Of a DNA stretch of 64,000 nt, positions 1-8,476 are shown piece by piece. The notes under the pieces were generated by a model. The model ran no database searches, was not told the DNA's origin, and worked only from the letters and a program-made list of their open reading frames with translations. The stretch's first letter is position 1. Every line of letters starts with the position of its first letter. The translations under genes were made by a program, and so were the position numbers. Source of the stretch: Comamonadaceae bacterium (GTDB taxonomy: Bacteria; Pseudomonadota; Gammaproteobacteria; Burkholderiales; Burkholderiaceae_C); contig CANEXF010000011.1 of the NCBI GenBank assembly GCA_947443645.1, forward strand, positions 78,247 to 142,246. The letters are read 5' to 3'.

Positions 1-70
1 CCTGAGGGTGCGAATTTCCCTTGGGGGGCCCGGCAGAAAATTGATGGCCCCACGCTTGATCGCTTCGCAT
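1..70 (+). repeat. Family A repeat, two truncated copies
   Basis: The first 45 bases match the second half of the family A element seen throughout the window (CCTGAGGG core, then TTCCCTTGGGG and CCCGGC). A second copy starts at about 47 (GGCCCCACGCTTG) and breaks off at about 70, where a family C repeat begins. No gene is visible before the pit stop codon at 143. Confidence 0.75.
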
Positions 71-72
71 TT

Positions 73-96
73 CCGTTCGTCCTGAGCTTGCCGAAC
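73..96 (+). repeat. Family C repeat (GACAAGCTCAGG type), intergenic
   Basis: CCGTTCGTCCTGAGCTTGCC followed by GAAC is a variant of the short dispersed repeat that reads TTCGACAAGCTCAGGGCGAA on the other strand and is common in many proteobacteria. A second copy lies inside the acyl-CoA synthetase near 52190. Confidence 0.6.
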
Positions 97-142
97 AATG
101 CACCACTTGGGGACCGCTGCGCCTGCGGCCAGGTCAAAACGA

Positions 143-1153
143 TCAGAAAATCTGCAGGCTGACCCAGTAACCTACTGCAGCCACAAAAGCGGCTGCCGGA
201 ATCGTCAACACCCAGGCCCAGACAATATTGCCGGCCACGCCCCAGCGCACGGCTGAAGCGCGCTGCGTGGAGCCCACGCCGACAATGGCGCCAGTGATGG
301 TGTGGGTGGTGGACACCGGAATACCCAGCCAGGTGGCCAGAAAAAGTGTCAGCGCGCCGCCGGTTTCCGCGCAAAAACCGCCTACCGGCTTGAGCTTGGT
401 AATCTTTTGGCCCATGGTCTTGACGATTCTCCAACCGCCAAACATGGTGCCCGCAGCAATCGCCATGTAGCAGCACACAATGGTCCAGGTCGGTGGCGCG
501 GCGTCGCTCGCAGAGGCATAGCCGGTGGCGATCAGCAGCATCCAGATGATGCCTATGGTTTTTTGCGCATCATTGCCGCCATGGCCCAGGCTGTAGGCAC
601 CGGCAGAGACCAGTTGCAGGCGTCGAAACCAGCGGTCAACCTTGGACGGCGTGGCACGCCGGCAAACCCAGTACACCAGCACCATCATCAGGGAGCCCAG
701 CAAGAAACCCAGCAGGGGCGATATGAAGATGAAGGCCACGGTTTTCAAAATGCCGGCCGACACCAGCGCATGCGCGCCCGCCTTGGCCATCACGGCGCCC
801 ACGATGCCGCCTATCAGCGCATGTGAAGAACTGCTGGGAATGCCGTAATACCAGGTCACCAGGTTCCAGGTGATCGCGCCCGTCAGCGCGCCGAACACCA
901 CATGGGTGTCCACCACACCAGGCTGCACGATGCCCTTGCCGACCGTGGCCGCGACGCTGTAGTGAAAAACAGCAATGGCGATCAGATTGAAGAAGGCGGC
1001 AAACACGACCGCCTGACCGGGTTTGAGTACACCGGTGGACACGACCGTCGCTATCGAATTGGCCGCATCGTGAAAGCCATTCATGAAGTCGAAGGCGATG
1101 GCCAGGATAACCAGAAGTACGACGACCCAGAGGGCGGTTTGTGCAGCTTGCAT
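143..1153 (-). CDS. pit: Inorganic phosphate transporter, PiT family
   Basis: A 336-residue hydrophobic protein of the PiT family, which imports inorganic phosphate, usually as a metal-phosphate complex, driven by the proton gradient across the inner membrane. Both halves carry the duplicated PiT signature: GFHDAANSIAT near residue 26 and SLGHGGNDAQKTIGI near residue 189, with about ten membrane segments. The SSSHALIGG and STTHTITGAIVG stretches are the second repeated signature. It lies 16 bp downstream of a DUF47/PhoU-like gene, the usual partner of Pit, so the two form an operon. Length fits the short Pit subfamily. Confidence 0.95.
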   Translation of the reverse strand: MQAAQTALWVVVLLVILAIAFDFMNGFHDAANSIATVVSTGVLKPGQAVVFAAFFNLIAIAVFHYSVAATVGKGIVQPGVVDTHVVFGALTGAITWNLVTWYYGIPSSSSHALIGGIVGAVMAKAGAHALVSAGILKTVAFIFISPLLGFLLGSLMMVLVYWVCRRATPSKVDRWFRRLQLVSAGAYSLGHGGNDAQKTIGIIWMLLIATGYASASDAAPPTWTIVCCYMAIAAGTMFGGWRIVKTMGQKITKLKPVGGFCAETGGALTLFLATWLGIPVSTTHTITGAIVGVGSTQRASAVRWGVAGNIVWAWVLTIPAAAFVAAVGYWVSLQIF

Positions 1154-1169
1154 GACTACGGGGCCGGGA

Positions 1170-1817
1170 TCAGGAATTCTCGAGGACGATGCCCTCGATC
1201 AGATTGGCCACGTCTTCGCACTTGTCGGTGATGGTTTCCAGCAACTCGTAAACCGCTTTGAGCTTGATGAGTTCACGAACATCAGGTTCTTCGCGAAACA
1301 GCCGGCTCATTGCCGAGCGCATCACGCGGTCGGCGTCGGACTCGAGCCTGTCGATTTCTTCGCAGGTTTTGAGGGCCGCTTCAGCCGTGGCGGCGTCGCT
1401 GACTTTCTCGATCAGGGCTACGGCATCTTTCAGGCGTTCGCAGCATTTGACGCTCAGATCGGTCAAACGCACGATGTCGTCGGTCATGAAGCGCACGTCA
1501 TACAAGGCCATGGTCTCGGCGGAATCCTGAATCAGGTCGGCAACGTCGTCCATGGTGTTGATCAGCTGGTGGATCTGCTCGCGATCTATCGGCGTGATGA
1601 AGGTCTTGTGCAGGACACGGTTGACCTCATGCGTGACGCGGTCTGCCGCACGTTCGGCGTTGTCCACCTCACGGTTGAAGGATTCACGTTTTTGCAGATC
1701 GCTGTAGTTGGCGACCAGATTTGAGAAGGCGTGTGCGGCCTCGACAATATGGTCGGCATGCTGGTTGAACATGGCGAAAAAATTACTTTCGCGCGGTAGC
1801 AATTTACTAAACAGCAT
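1170..1817 (-). CDS. DUF47 family PhoU-like protein
   Basis: A 215-residue helical protein of the DUF47 family, structurally PhoU-like and thought to modulate an adjacent Pit transporter. The N-terminus (MLFSKLLPRESNFFAMFNQH) is typical of the family, and the rest is long amphipathic helices rich in charged residues (for example the ERAADRVTHEVNR region), with no membrane segment or signal peptide. First gene of the pit operon. The regulatory role is inferred from family and context. Confidence 0.93.
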   Translation of the reverse strand: MLFSKLLPRESNFFAMFNQHADHIVEAAHAFSNLVANYSDLQKRESFNREVDNAERAADRVTHEVNRVLHKTFITPIDREQIHQLINTMDDVADLIQDSAETMALYDVRFMTDDIVRLTDLSVKCCERLKDAVALIEKVSDAATAEAALKTCEEIDRLESDADRVMRSAMSRLFREEPDVRELIKLKAVYELLETITDKCEDVANLIEGIVLENS

Positions 1818-1977
1818 TTTTATTCCTTCACGACCGACTTACATACATGACATTTTTGTGACAGGCGGCAGTTTAACCGCGAAGGCCGCGCGCCGGCGTC
1901 ATGTCAACAGTCAGCACGGGAACAGAAACGGCAAGAACCCATGCGCTGGGCCAGCGCACGAAAATCAATTGTGTTGA

Positions 1978-2946
1978 TCAACCCGCCTGGCCAACCAGCA
2001 GCAGTACCAGCGTCAGAGTCAGCATGGCCAGAGCGGTAGACATCACCACGCCAGCGGTGATCAGCTCCTCGGCCACCTTGTAGCGCTGCGAAAACAAAAA
2101 CACATTGGCGCCAATCGGCAGCGCCGAGGCCACAACCATGACCACCATGGGCAGACCGCTCACACCCAGCAGCTTGCACAGGCAAAACACCAGCAAGGGA
2201 TGCAGAAGATTCTTGACCACAGCCAGCCCCAGCGCCTGTCGCCAGTGCTTGCCCAGCGGCGTATTGGCCAATGTGACGCCAACCATCACCAGCGCCAGGG
2301 GGCCAAAGGCATTGGCGAGCAGTTCGAGCGGCCGGTCAATCACTGCAGGCATCACCCAGCCGGTCTGCGCAAACAACAGGCCGACCATGATGGGTAGCGG
2401 CACCGGGTGCAACAAGGCATTTTTAAAAGCCATCAAAACAATCAGTGCGGGGTGACGCGCCGGTCTGGCATCGGTCTGGGCCGCTTCAGGATTCAGCTTG
2501 TGTTCATGCACCACGGCCAGCTCGAGTGCCAGTGTTGCGCTGGTCAGCAGCACAAGTGAATGCACGGACACCAGCGTGAGCAGCGTGACCAGACCTTGCG
2601 GGCCATACATCAGGCCAATCAGGGCAATGCCAATCATCACCGTGTTGGAAAACGTGCCAGCCAGCGCCAGCACGGCGCCACGTCGGTTAAAGCCCTGCAC
2701 CAGCAGGATGCCCGTGAACAATATGACGACGGCCAGAAAATACGCAGCCACCGGCCTGAAGTCCAGCTGTTCGACGTGCACCACGCTCATGGTGCGAAAC
2801 AGCAGCGCCGGCGTGAGCAGTAAAAAGATCAGGTTCGACAGATCGCTTACGGCTTCAGCCCTTATCCAGCGGGCACGGCCCGCTATAAAACCTGCAGCAA
2901 TCAACAACACCACCGGAAGCAAGGAAAAAAGCACGAGAGAATTCAT
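1978..2946 (-). CDS. AEC family (auxin efflux carrier-like) transporter
   Basis: A 322-residue inner-membrane protein with about ten hydrophobic segments in two five-helix halves separated by a polar loop near residues 150-170 (HKLNPEAAQTDARPARH). The start (MNSLVLFSLLPVVLLIAAGF) and the end (ELITAGVVMSTALAMLTLTL) match the AEC family, which in bacteria includes malonate, malate and other organic-acid carriers. The substrate cannot be read from the sequence. It stands alone, 37 bp downstream of the stop of the TonB receptor gene and on the same strand. Confidence 0.88.
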   Translation of the reverse strand: MNSLVLFSLLPVVLLIAAGFIAGRARWIRAEAVSDLSNLIFLLLTPALLFRTMSVVHVEQLDFRPVAAYFLAVVILFTGILLVQGFNRRGAVLALAGTFSNTVMIGIALIGLMYGPQGLVTLLTLVSVHSLVLLTSATLALELAVVHEHKLNPEAAQTDARPARHPALIVLMAFKNALLHPVPLPIMVGLLFAQTGWVMPAVIDRPLELLANAFGPLALVMVGVTLANTPLGKHWRQALGLAVVKNLLHPLLVFCLCKLLGVSGLPMVVMVVASALPIGANVFLFSQRYKVAEELITAGVVMSTALAMLTLTLVLLLVGQAG

Positions 2947-2983
2947 CGCGCGATCTTAGCGCCTGCATTCACAGCGCCAGCGC

Positions 2984-5119
2984 CTAGAAGCTCAGCTGCA
3001 AGCCAAGCTTCAAGCTGCGACCAGGCAGCGGCGCTTTCGGGAACGCCGTTGTCGTCAACACCGAGCTCGCGCTGTAGGCCAGCTGGTTGCTCAGGTTGTC
3101 CAGTCGCGCGAACCACAGCAGATTGCTTGCGCCGGCCTTGACTGAATAAGTAGCGGCGGTGTTCCACAAGGTGTAGCCCGCCGTCGCGCGCTGACCAGAT
3201 GCCACGCGGTTTTGCGCCGCCGAGTGGTCAAAGCCGAGGCTGCTGCCCCAAGGACCGCGAGCCCATTTCAAGGTTGCGCCTACCCGCATGGGTGCGATGC
3301 GCGGCAAAGGCTGGCTATGGCTCAGGTCGCTGGCCCTGACCATGTCACCGCGCAACGCCAGGTCCAGACTGGACGGCCCTTCAAGCAGGCGTATATTGCC
3401 GCTGGCTTCGAAGCCAACAAAGCGCGCGCGCACGCCGCTGTAGGCCTGTTCAGGCAGTATGCGGTTGCCAGGATCGGCGTCATCCAGACCGTCACCATTG
3501 AGGTCAGCCGGGTTGACTGTGCCGCTGGACTGGCCGTAGCGGTTTCCCGTTGCGAGCAGCGCGATGTAGTTTTTGAAATAGTGCGTATAGGCGTTGGCCG
3601 TGAAGCTGTTGGCGCCCGACTTCCAGTTGGCGCCCAGGTCCAGACTGGTCGATTTTTCTTTCTCCAGTCCGGCATTGCCGGTTTCCCAGGCTGCCGTTGC
3701 CAGGTGCGGCCCGAAGGCATAGAGCTCGTAGTCCTTGGGCGCTCTTTCGGTATAGGCCAGGTTGGTCGTGAGCTGCCAGCGCGGCGCCACGTTCCAGAGG
3801 CCGCCCATGGCATAGCTCAGGGGTTTGAAATCTCGGCTGCCGGGCACAAAACGGGCTTGCGCCGGGTTACCCAGGGACTCAACCCTGACAGACTCCAGCC
3901 GGCCGCCAAAGCTGAGCTTGCCCCAGGACGTGGCGAACTCTTCGTAGTCAAAAAATGCTTTTTGTGCGGTTTTACTGAAAGGCGCAAACGCCTCAGAACC
4001 AATGGCGGAAAAACGCGTGTCTTCAAGCTGAAAACCCAGCACCCCGCTGAGCGGGCCCAGCGTTGCGTGGCGCGCCTGCAGTCGCAAATCGCGGCCCTTG
4101 TTCTTGAACACCGTGCCGGCCGTCGCCCCGTCAAATTCGGTGTGCGCGTAGTCGGTCTGGCTGAACTGCGCCTTGATGCTTTGAAGCATGCCGCCCAGAT
4201 CACGCAACTCGCCTTCCAGCGCCAAGCGGTCGGACTTCATGCGGATGCTCACATTGTCTTCAGCCACCGTGCCATAGTAGCTGCGGTAGCTGCTCAGCGC
4301 AGCGCCCAGGTAGCCGTGCTCAAAAAGCACCGAGCCGCCCAGCGCGCCGCCGTTCGATTGGCTTGCGGAATTGCAGATGCGGCTGGCCGTGCTGGCTATG
4401 CCGCCCTTGCTGCAAGCCAGGCTGATGGGGACTTTGACATCGCCGGTGTCACGACTGAAGGCATCCACATGCAGGGCGTAGCGGTCAGTGCCGGTTTCCA
4501 GCAGCACGCCAGCACCCTTTTCCTTGTTGCCCGTGGCCGCATCGAGATTGAGCTTGCCCGTGATGCCGCCCTTGGCATCAAACAGCGCTTCGCGTGGAAT
4601 GCGGTTATCGATGATGTTGACCACGCCGCCGACCGCACTGCCGCCGTACAGCAGGGCGCCCGGGCCGCGCAGCACTTCTATGCGCTCCATGCTGATGGGA
4701 TCGGCCGTGACCGCATGGTCATAGCTCAGCGAAGAAGCGTCCACCGTGGCGCCACCATTGCCCAGAATGCGGATGCGGTCGCCATCCAGGCCGCGGATGA
4801 TGGGCCGACTGGCGTTGGGACCAAAGTAGCTGCTACTTACACCCGGCATGCTGTCAAGCGTCTCTCCCAACGTGCTTTTGGAACGCAAAAGCAGCTCAGC
4901 GCCCGAATACTGGGCGGAAGGAGCTATCAAATCAGTAGCGCCCAGCGGGTTGCCGGTGACGGTGACTTCCTGGAGTTCTGGCGTTGCGGTCTGCGCGATT
5001 GCCGAAGGGCACTGAAGACCCGCGAACATGGCCAGCACAGCCAGCTGCAAGGCGCAGGGTACGTGGACCAAAAAGCGCAAACCGGGACGCGGCTTGCAGC
5101 TGTTAAAAGATGGTTTCAT
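2984..5119 (-). CDS. TonB-dependent outer-membrane receptor, ZnuD-like
   Basis: About 711 residues. I start at the ATG at 5119, which puts a signal peptide (hydrophobic LQLAVLAMFAGLQ, cleavage after PSAIAQ) at the N-terminus. The upstream in-frame extension lacks family features. The plug domain begins near ELQEVTVTGNPLG and contains the conserved RPIIRGLDGDRIRIL and IEVLRGPGALLYGG motifs. The barrel ends in LKLGLQLSF, with the terminal Phe required for BamA assembly. The arrangement resembles ZnuD-type zinc receptors, and a DUF2946-like gene just upstream supports a metal role. Zinc as substrate is inference. Haem or other metal chelates are alternatives. Confidence 0.85.
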   Translation of the reverse strand: MKPSFNSCKPRPGLRFLVHVPCALQLAVLAMFAGLQCPSAIAQTATPELQEVTVTGNPLGATDLIAPSAQYSGAELLLRSKSTLGETLDSMPGVSSSYFGPNASRPIIRGLDGDRIRILGNGGATVDASSLSYDHAVTADPISMERIEVLRGPGALLYGGSAVGGVVNIIDNRIPREALFDAKGGITGKLNLDAATGNKEKGAGVLLETGTDRYALHVDAFSRDTGDVKVPISLACSKGGIASTASRICNSASQSNGGALGGSVLFEHGYLGAALSSYRSYYGTVAEDNVSIRMKSDRLALEGELRDLGGMLQSIKAQFSQTDYAHTEFDGATAGTVFKNKGRDLRLQARHATLGPLSGVLGFQLEDTRFSAIGSEAFAPFSKTAQKAFFDYEEFATSWGKLSFGGRLESVRVESLGNPAQARFVPGSRDFKPLSYAMGGLWNVAPRWQLTTNLAYTERAPKDYELYAFGPHLATAAWETGNAGLEKEKSTSLDLGANWKSGANSFTANAYTHYFKNYIALLATGNRYGQSSGTVNPADLNGDGLDDADPGNRILPEQAYSGVRARFVGFEASGNIRLLEGPSSLDLALRGDMVRASDLSHSQPLPRIAPMRVGATLKWARGPWGSSLGFDHSAAQNRVASGQRATAGYTLWNTAATYSVKAGASNLLWFARLDNLSNQLAYSASSVLTTTAFPKAPLPGRSLKLGLQLSF

Positions 5120-5225
5120 GGTGACTTTGTTGAATCGGGATGCAAACCCGCGCGAGCTCTTTTCAGGCCAGCGCAGGGGCAAAGCTGTATGCCGACCGCA
5201 AGGCCAGCGCGCAGCTAAAGGAGAT

Positions 5226-5654
5226 TCAGCAAGTCAGCGGTGGACCACGCGCCTCAAACAGCGCCGCCCAGCGGGCCAGTGCCTGGCCCTGAAAAAGGCT
5301 CACGGCCAGCGATGGCAGCAGCACCGGCAGCGCCAAAGACGCCACATGTTGGGCGGCACTGCCATGGCAGGCCTGGTCATACAGACGGCAGTCTGCGTCG
5401 CTGCTGTGGGACGAAAAAAGGCTGGCCAGACCAAGCTTGCCTGCGGCTGGCAAGCCATCGTCAGCCGCCGCCTGGCTCAGAGCTGGGCTCGTCAGCGGCG
5501 CCTGTGCATGCAGCACGCCATGCAAAACGCCATGCATGAGGCCCAGGCTTGACGTCAAAAATAGCGCCAACACCAGCGCCCAAGCCAGCAACCGCGCCAG
5601 GGGCGATGCTTGCGGCCTGTTGTGTGTGCTTGGTGCGAACTGCTTGAACGTCAT
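5226..5654 (-). CDS. DUF2946-like exported small protein
   Basis: A 142-residue protein with a hydrophobic N-terminal segment (residues 20-40) followed by a His-containing stretch (MHGVLHGVLHAQ), a DCRLYDQACHG motif with two Cys, a second hydrophobic segment and a C-terminal FEARGPP motif. These are hallmarks of DUF2946 and related proteins that travel with TonB receptors or copper/zinc genes. The gene ends about 106 bp before the ZnuD-like receptor on the same strand, so co-transcription is likely. Function is unknown. The His/Cys pattern suggests metal contact. Confidence 0.7.
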   Translation of the reverse strand: MTFKQFAPSTHNRPQASPLARLLAWALVLALFLTSSLGLMHGVLHGVLHAQAPLTSPALSQAAADDGLPAAGKLGLASLFSSHSSDADCRLYDQACHGSAAQHVASLALPVLLPSLAVSLFQGQALARWAALFEARGPPLTC

Positions 5655-5747
5655 GTGGCTGATAGCTTAATCGTAAATATTGACCGTGGCGCAATGCTTT
5701 AGTCAGCGCCCATCTCTACACGCCACAATGGCTGCACAGGACAAGCC

Positions 5748-6764
5748 ATGAACAACGTGACCCCAATCCAAACGCAGACCCAGCTGCGCAGCCACACCTT
5801 CCACGGCCTCGCGCCCGGCCCACGGCTGCTCGTTTTAGGCGCAGTCCACGGCAACGAAACCTGCGGCACGCAGGCCATCATGCAGCTGCTGCAAGAACTC
5901 GACCAGGGCCAGCTTGCCATCCAGCGCGGCACAGTCACCTTTGTGCCCGTCACCAACCCCCTCGCCTACCAGCTCAAGCAGCGCAGCGGTGAGCGCAATC
6001 TGAACCGCAACATGGCCACCTGCGGGATTCCGCAGGACTTTGAGGACCGCGTCGCCAATGTGCTGTGCCCTTTGCTTGATGCGCATGAGGTGTTGCTGGA
6101 CCTGCATTCCTTTCACACCGGTGGCGCGCCGTTTGTGATGGTGGGTCCGCAGAACAACACCGGCACGCTGGAGCCCTTTGGCCGGGCGGCGCAAGAGATG
6201 CAGCTGGCCCTGCACACCGGGCCGTACCGTATTGTGGAGGGCTGGCTGGATACCTATGCGCGTGGCGCGCAGCGTCGGGCCGAGACCGCCCCCACGGCAG
6301 GTGGCCGCACGCACGCACTGGTTAGCAATCCCAATTACGGCGTCGGCACCACCGAGTACATGCGCTCACGCGGCGGCTATGGCGTGACGCTGGAGTGCGG
6401 CCAGCATGATGACCCGCAGGCCGTGGTTGTCGCGCGGCAGGCAATTTTGCACACACTGGCGTTGCTGGGCTTGAGCGCATCGCCGCCTGCGCCCGTGCCC
6501 ATGGGGCGCGAAATTCTGCAGCTGGTCGAGGTGACAGACCGCGAGCATGCAGCGGACAGCTTCAGCCGCGAGTGGTGCAGCTTTGATGCCGTCAAATGCG
6601 GCGAAGTCATTGGCACGCGGCACAGCGGCGTAGCAGTCACAGCACCCGCCGATGGCTTTGTGGTGTTTCCCAACCCGCGCGGCGAGGTTGGTCAGGAGTG
6701 GTTTTATTTCGCCCGACGGCGAGCAAACTTGCCGCCGGCAGACCTTCAGACCTTTAAACCCTAG
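5748..6764 (+). CDS. Succinylglutamate desuccinylase/aspartoacylase family hydrolase
   Basis: A 338-residue zinc-dependent amidohydrolase of the AstE/AspA family (M14-like fold). Visible metal and substrate motifs are GAVHGNETCG near residue 32 (the His and Glu ligands), RNLNRN near residue 83 and the DLHSFHTGG block near residue 118 supplying a further His ligand. A C-terminal beta-rich domain follows from about residue 255. Family members remove acyl groups from amino acids. No arginine-succinyltransferase genes are nearby, so the exact substrate is open. Monocistronic, convergent with msrA and only one base away. Confidence 0.85.
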   Translation: MNNVTPIQTQTQLRSHTFHGLAPGPRLLVLGAVHGNETCGTQAIMQLLQELDQGQLAIQRGTVTFVPVTNPLAYQLKQRSGERNLNRNMATCGIPQDFEDRVANVLCPLLDAHEVLLDLHSFHTGGAPFVMVGPQNNTGTLEPFGRAAQEMQLALHTGPYRIVEGWLDTYARGAQRRAETAPTAGGRTHALVSNPNYGVGTTEYMRSRGGYGVTLECGQHDDPQAVVVARQAILHTLALLGLSASPPAPVPMGREILQLVEVTDREHAADSFSREWCSFDAVKCGEVIGTRHSGVAVTAPADGFVVFPNPRGEVGQEWFYFARRRANLPPADLQTFKP

Positions 6765-6765
6765 G

Positions 6766-7311
6766 CTAACCCTTGGCTTTCACCCGCGACGCAAAGGTCT
6801 TGCGGAATTTTTCAACCTTGGGGCCGACCACAAAAGCACAGTAGCCCTGGTTAGGGTTGTGCTCGAAATAATCCTGGTGGTAGTCCTCGGCGGGCCAGTA
6901 ATTGGCCAGCGGCAGCACTTCGGTGACTATCGGTTTGCCAAAGGTCTTGTCCTGGCTGGCCTCGCGGATGAAGTCGTCTATCAGCTGCTTTTGCTCGGCT
7001 GTCTGGTAGTAAATGCCGCTGCGGTACTGCGTGCCGGCATCGTTGCCCTGGCGGTTCAGGCTGGTCGGGTCGTGGATCACAAAAAAGATCTCGAGAATCT
7101 CCTTGAGCGTGATCTCGGCCGGGTCATAGGCGAGCTTGACAACCTCGTTGCAACCGGTGCGGCCGCTGCAGACCTCTTCGTAGCTGGGGCGCGCCACCTG
7201 GCCGTTGCTGTAGCCGGATTCGACATCCGTCACGCCGCGCACCTTGACGAAGACCGCCTCGGTGCACCAGAAGCAGCCGCCGCCCAGGGTGATGGTTTGC
7301 AATTCATTCAT
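6766..7311 (-). CDS. msrA: Peptide methionine sulfoxide reductase MsrA
   Basis: A 181-residue MsrA that reduces the S-epimer of methionine sulfoxide in proteins, a cytoplasmic repair step after oxidative damage. The catalytic motif GGCFWCTEAVF starts near residue 9, and the GYSNGQ, HDPTSLNRQGNDAGTQYRS and YHQDYFEHNPNQGYC blocks follow. The reading frame is open further upstream to 7488, but the family N-terminus and the tandem repeat in that stretch point to the ATG at 7311. A single-domain enzyme without a fused MsrB. Confidence 0.96.
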   Translation of the reverse strand: MNELQTITLGGGCFWCTEAVFVKVRGVTDVESGYSNGQVARPSYEEVCSGRTGCNEVVKLAYDPAEITLKEILEIFFVIHDPTSLNRQGNDAGTQYRSGIYYQTAEQKQLIDDFIREASQDKTFGKPIVTEVLPLANYWPAEDYHQDYFEHNPNQGYCAFVVGPKVEKFRKTFASRVKAKG

Positions 7312-7349
7312 GACATGGTTCCTTGATGGTGATTTGAGCAGCGCTTTCG

Positions 7350-7390
7350 GCCGCTTTTTTGCCGCTTTCTTGCCGCTTTCTTGCCGCTTA
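7350..7390 (+). repeat. 11-bp tandem repeat upstream of msrA
   Basis: GCCGCTTTCTT is repeated head to tail about 3.7 times (units at 7350, 7361, 7372 and a partial one at 7383; the first has T for C). It lies 39 bp upstream of the msrA start and between msrA and the LysR gene, so copy-number change could alter the msrA leader. Confidence 0.85.
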
Positions 7391-7447
7391 TAGCCTGCAA
7401 GCACTGTAGTGGGTCTGGCATGTCGCCGCCAGCCGTGGGGGTTTGTC

Positions 7448-8347
7448 TCAGGCCTCCTGGCCGGACGCCGATCGAACCGCCGCCACAAAAGCGCTCAGTG
7501 CGGCGTCGTCGCGGCTGGTTTTCCAGAGGCAGTGGGTTTCGTAGGGCGCGCTGGCTTTGTCGCTTGCAGCCAGCGGCACAAACACCGTGCCGGCCATGGC
7601 AGACTGGGCCAGCGCCCTGGGCACCAGCGCCACACCCATGCCTTGCGAGACCAGCGACACGACACTCAACCAGTGCTGCAGCTCGTAGCGAATCTCGGGG
7701 TAAAAGCCTGCATCCAGGCAGGCTTGCAAAATCCGGTCGTGGTAGTCGGGCGATACAGTGCGCGACACCACCGCAAAAGGCTCCCCCGCGAGGCGCTTGA
7801 GCGACAAGCTGCTTTCCTGCGCCAGCGCGTGCGCGGCTGGCAGGCAACAGACAAACGCCTGGCTGGCGACCAGTATCTGGCTCAATTCCGGCGGCACGCG
7901 CGTGGTGTGCACAAAGCCCAGATCCAGGCGGTCATGCACCAACTCTATCAATTGCTCGCTCGATGAAAGCTCTTTGAGCATCACGCGCAGCAAAGGGTGA
8001 CGGGACTGGAATTGCGCCAGTATTTCAGGCAAACCGCTATAAAGCATGGTGCCGGCAAAACCGATGCTCAGGCTGCCGGCCATGCCCTCGCCGACATCGC
8101 GCGCGTGGCTGGCGGCCTGCGCGGCCTGGACCAGCAGCGCCCGCGCCGCCGGCAAGAACGCACGGCCGGCTGCGGTCAGCGCCACCTGCTTGCTGTTGCG
8201 GCTAAAGAGGCGCGCACCGACCGAGGCCTCCAGCTGCTGGATGTTCAGCGACAGCGGCGGCTGCGAAATCGCCAGACGCCGGGCCGCGCGGCCAAAGTGC
8301 AACTCTTCGGCCAGAACCAGGAAATAGCGCAGGTGTCGAAATTCCAT
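7448..8347 (-). CDS. LysR family regulator, probable GcdR-like controller of gcdH
   Basis: A 299-residue LysR-type transcriptional regulator. The winged HTH is at residues 1-60 (MEFRHLRYFLVLAEELHFGRAARRLAIS split over two helices), followed by the effector-binding domain from about residue 90. The start at 8347 (MEFRHLRYF) is chosen over 8356 because it is the canonical LysR N-terminus. It is divergent from gcdH across a 129-bp AT-rich gap, the classic arrangement for a LysR regulator and its target. In related bacteria a LysR protein controls glutarate catabolism. Effector identity is inferred. Confidence 0.88.
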   Translation of the reverse strand: MEFRHLRYFLVLAEELHFGRAARRLAISQPPLSLNIQQLEASVGARLFSRNSKQVALTAAGRAFLPAARALLVQAAQAASHARDVGEGMAGSLSIGFAGTMLYSGLPEILAQFQSRHPLLRVMLKELSSSEQLIELVHDRLDLGFVHTTRVPPELSQILVASQAFVCCLPAAHALAQESSLSLKRLAGEPFAVVSRTVSPDYHDRILQACLDAGFYPEIRYELQHWLSVVSLVSQGMGVALVPRALAQSAMAGTVFVPLAASDKASAPYETHCLWKTSRDDAALSAFVAAVRSASGQEA

Positions 8348-8476
8348 AACAAGCAATCAATACAAATAAAATATCGTTGAATCAGTTTTCTATATTAGAC
8401 AAGTATCCATGCTTGGCGAACAATCGCGTCCAGGCCATAGCCCTAAACTCCACCAACCCCTTTACAGAGACAACTC
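8348..8476. promoter_or_regulatory. Divergent LysR/gcdH promoter region
   Basis: A 129-bp gap between two divergent genes, clearly more AT-rich than its surroundings near 8350-8405 (AAATAAAATATCG, TTTTCTATATTAG). It must hold both promoters and probably the LysR operator. I cannot fix the -35/-10 boxes or a T-N11-A operator with confidence. Confidence 0.5.

Noticed and set aside
3212..5218. A 668-codon open frame on the plus strand
   Set aside because: It lies wholly antisense to the TonB receptor, whose signal peptide, plug motifs and terminal Phe are clear. Its translation shows no family features; it is a high-GC shadow frame.
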